From: Symbiodinium natans
Lineage: Eukaryota; Sar; Dinophyceae; Suessiales; Symbiodiniaceae
NCBI GenBank assembly: GCA_905221605.1
Contig: CAJNDS010002257.1
Coordinates: 287,779 to 351,778, forward strand
Length of the DNA stretch: 64,000 nt
Direction of reading: 5' to 3'
Below are positions 61,559 through 64,000 of this stretch, piece by piece (position 1 is the stretch's first letter; each line of letters starts with the position of its first letter). The position numbers and the translations under genes were made by a program. The notes beneath the pieces are model-generated. The model did not search any database and had not been told where the DNA came from. It worked only from the letters and a program-made list of their open reading frames with translations.

Positions 61559-62754
61559 CTGGAGCTCGGCAGCCTGCGCCCTTATCCCTAAACCCTAAAC
61601 CCTGTCAAGAAACCCTAAACCCGAAACCCCAACCCTAAACCCCACACCCTCATAAGCTCCCTTACGCTTTGGAGTTTTAGGGTTTAGGGCTTCGCACTTT
61701 GGGTTAGAAGGCTCTAGGCCAAACGGTAGGCTTAAGGCATTTAGGGGTCCAGGGCTCCCTTGCTCCGGGCGCAAGACCTCCGGCAGGCATTCCTGTGTTG
61801 CCCGCATGCTTTCCCTGCACACCCCTCATGAACTAGCGCCTCACCCAACCCAAACCTACCCAACCCTGACTTCTAAGCATCTTCTGGGGGGGGTTCCTGC
61901 AAGTTCCTGCCTCTGCGAAGCCGCAGCGTCGGAAACCATGAGTTACTTCGCGGTGCCCAGTTGCCCCCTTTTTGCTCAGTAGGAACCGAACCATCAACAA
62001 AACCTTGCAAAGAGGGTTTTGCTGGGCGCCCTAGCCATTTAAAACTGTCTGCAAACGATGTCGCGCAGGCTTTCTAAAACGCCTATTTGGCAGACCCGGA
62101 TCACTCGGGGCTTCTTGCGCTTCGCACCTCCAGCTGGCTAGGGCTAAACCCTCAACCCTAAACGGTTTAGGATTCTCAGGGGTTTGGGCCCAAATCCCCT
62201 AAACTCTAAAGCCCTCCTGCAAGCGCGCCCCACGTTCATGCTTCGACGGGACTGTCTGGGCTCTTGATGAAGCACTGAGAAAGGGGAGGGAGGTTCCCGA
62301 ACCTTAACCCTAGGCCCTAGGACGCTACCAAACCCACACTAGGCGGTGAAAACTTGTGCCTTTTGGGATTTCTGCCAAAGCCACAACAAAGGTTCAAGGA
62401 TGCTTCCAAATCCCTCAAATCCGCAGAGCCTCACAGGGACCGAACGGTTGTAAGGCTGTTGGTGGTTTGGTGTTTAGGGTTTAGGGTTCAGGGTTCAGGG
62501 TTTAGGGTTTAGGGTTTAGGGTTTAGGGTTTTGGGTTTAGGGTCTTGGGTTTTGGGTTTAGGGTGTATACGGCTCCAGCTCAACCCGAAAAGCCACGGCC
62601 GATCTAGCAGCAACTCTGCACGATGAGGGCGTCAGATCCCTGGTTTTATGCCCTTTGCCCCATGCTCTGCCCTTAATTTTAGATCTTGAACTTTATGTCC
62701 TGAAACCCGAAACTTTGTACCTCCTCAAACCATATTAAGTTCTACAGCCTGACT

Positions 62755-62850
62755 CATAAACCCTAACCCTAAGCCCTAAACCCTAAACCCTAAACCCTAA
62801 CCCTAAACCCTAAACCCTAAACCCTAAACCCTAAACCCTAAACCCTAAAC
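62755..62850 (-). repeat. CCCTAAA array
   Basis: About 13 units; left partner of the 62851-62930 exon. Confidence 0.95.
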
Positions 62851-62930
62851 CCCCTTATGGTAGGCCTGGACCGCACCTCCGCTTCACGCTTCGCTGTTTT
62901 CATTGGAAGTCGAGGTTGAGGCACTGGGAC
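62851..62930 (-). CDS. Candidate exon between telomeric arrays
   Basis: Acceptor GCGTCAG|GTCCCAG, then an open segment VPVPQPRLPMKTAKREAEV and onward, with a donor GG|GTTTAGGG leading straight into the CCCTAAA array (plus strand) at 62755-62850. Basic, hydrophilic. Product not recognised. Confidence 0.45.
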
Positions 62931-63257
62931 CTGACGCCAGGGTTTTAGGAAGGTTTACTCTACCTTGGAGTAGACCTTGAAAAAAAATAAAACATATAAA
63001 GTAGCCATAATAGGAACCCAGAACCAACCAAAGCCCAGTTGAAAAGAGTAGGTGAGCAGAGAGAAACAGGCACACTTCTTTGCGTAACGGTATAAGAGAG
63101 ACGTTCACAAGAGGGAACGCGGGTACCACCAGTCTGGGGTTTACGGGTTAGGATTTGGCTCCTACAATTTTGTCTAACTCTGACCTTTTGGGGATTTCAG
63201 GCGTCATCAGAACAGGGAGCCGAATTGGGGGCAAAGTGCTGAGGTGCCTTCGCAGAC

Positions 63258-63335
63258 CCCAAGGTGCACCCAAGAGTTCCTATGAACTGCCAGCACTACG
63301 GCGCACTCTTCTGGGGGGGCTCTACGTTCGAGATC
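63258..63335 (-). CDS. Candidate exon upstream of the giant gene
   Basis: A 26-codon open segment beginning DLERRAPPEECAVVLAVHR after a pyrimidine-rich CACCCTTGAG acceptor and ending at GGG|GTCTGC. Phase 0 to 0. Plus-strand frames here are also open, so strand is not certain. Product not recognised. Confidence 0.4.
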
Positions 63336-63337
63336 CT

Positions 63338-64000
63338 CAAGGGTGGTAGAGTAAGCCCAAAGCACGCAAAAATAGAAACAAAAAACACCCATTGTCCATC
63401 CAGAGGCGGAGCAGTTCGGTCCAGCTGCGTCCATCCTGGACGGGCAGAGACTGGGGGTTGCGGTTTAGGCTTAGGGTTTAGGGCTTGGCGCCGACCATCA
63501 ACCCAAAAGAAGGCCTAAAATGAGGTTCATTCAAGGGGATTCTGGGGAGAAAGCGGGGGACCCAGACGCTGCCTCGATGTTTAAGATGTTGGGAGGGGCG
63601 CATAAAACAACAGAGGTCAAAGGTGCGAGGGTAGAAACGCGAACTTGTGAGCACAGCTACGCGCGTGCGACATGGCCTGGCAATGCATCCTGAGTCTGGC
63701 GTATTGAGGCCCTCAACCCTCAACCCTCAACCCTAAACCCTAAACCCTAAGACTCAGATGTGGGACCGAATAGCGGACCTGGATTTATGGATCTCTTCAA
63801 AAAGGCTTTCGTCTGCCAAGCCTGTGACGTCAAGTCCGATTTGGGGAGCGCCAGCAATCTCACCATTGCCTCAGCTGTTGTTGGAACCTCTTTAAACCGG
63901 GACAAAAACCTGTTCTTAGAATCGGTTTAGAGAGGGACAAAAAGTGGTCCCTCACTAAGAAGAACCGAGTAAAAATAGCAAATACTTTCAAGGTCCAGCT
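63338..64000. other. Right edge, unassigned
   Basis: 63770-63935 is open on plus (FMDLFKKAFVCQACDVKSDL) and on minus. 63925-63960 holds a small inverted repeat (GAGGGAC, GTCCCTC). A short CCCTAAA tract lies at 63718-63750. Confidence 0.35.

Noticed and set aside
1-64000. Spliced-leader relics or tandem single-exon genes, as in some dinoflagellates
   Set aside because: I looked for TTTTGGCTCAAG-like sequence and for repeated whole genes and saw none; a computed search would be needed to be sure.

Overview
The window looks like nuclear DNA of an intron-rich protist, most likely a dinoflagellate. The reasons are an Arabidopsis-type telomere motif (TTTAGGG/CCCTAAA) scattered through the whole window, coding pieces of only about 20-130 nt, apparent GC and GA 5' splice sites beside GT, and exons resembling a 6-TM voltage-gated cation channel followed by an EF-hand. 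There is no bacterial or organellar gene organisation, and I saw no rRNA, tRNA or CRISPR array. The species and the dinoflagellate assignment are inference.

The main reading is that almost none of the long open frames are genes. The coding signal lies in short GC-rich islands. Most have a CCCTAAA array on their left and a TTTAGGG array on their right. Translated on the minus strand, most islands give an open peptide bounded by splice-like sites, and the reading phase often carries over from one island to the next. On the sense strand the introns therefore tend to begin with TTTAGGG tracts and end with CCCTAAA tracts, so their two ends are complementary.

Layout in minus-strand order (right to left). 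63.3-60.7 kb: four candidate exons upstream. 60.1-59.0 kb: a possible start with a signal-peptide-like N-terminus, a 489-nt exon containing an in-frame TGA, and a helical exon. 57.6-50.4 kb: helical exons, including five tandem 825-bp units that each carry the same two in-frame exons. 47.7-24.9 kb: many short exons, some encoding hydrophobic segments, function not recognised. 24.3-15.1 kb: a 6-TM voltage-gated cation-channel unit (candidate S1, S2, S3, S4, S5, pore, S6). 15.1-10.9 kb: an EF-hand and the following helices. 8.8-2.0 kb: coiled-coil-like tail exons ending in a possible stop at 1982-1980. It may be one gene of nearly 60 kb or several on one strand; without cDNA I cannot tell.

The introns also hold at least three families of short inverted-repeat (MITE-like) elements, other dispersed repeats, and many microsatellites and minisatellites, several apparently decayed from the telomere unit. 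In one MITE copy a telomeric array of about 140 bp has been inserted into the element.

Limits: exon ends, phases and strand were worked out by eye. GC-rich coding DNA often leaves the antisense frames open too, so isolated islands are less certain than the channel/EF-hand chain or the 825-bp modules.
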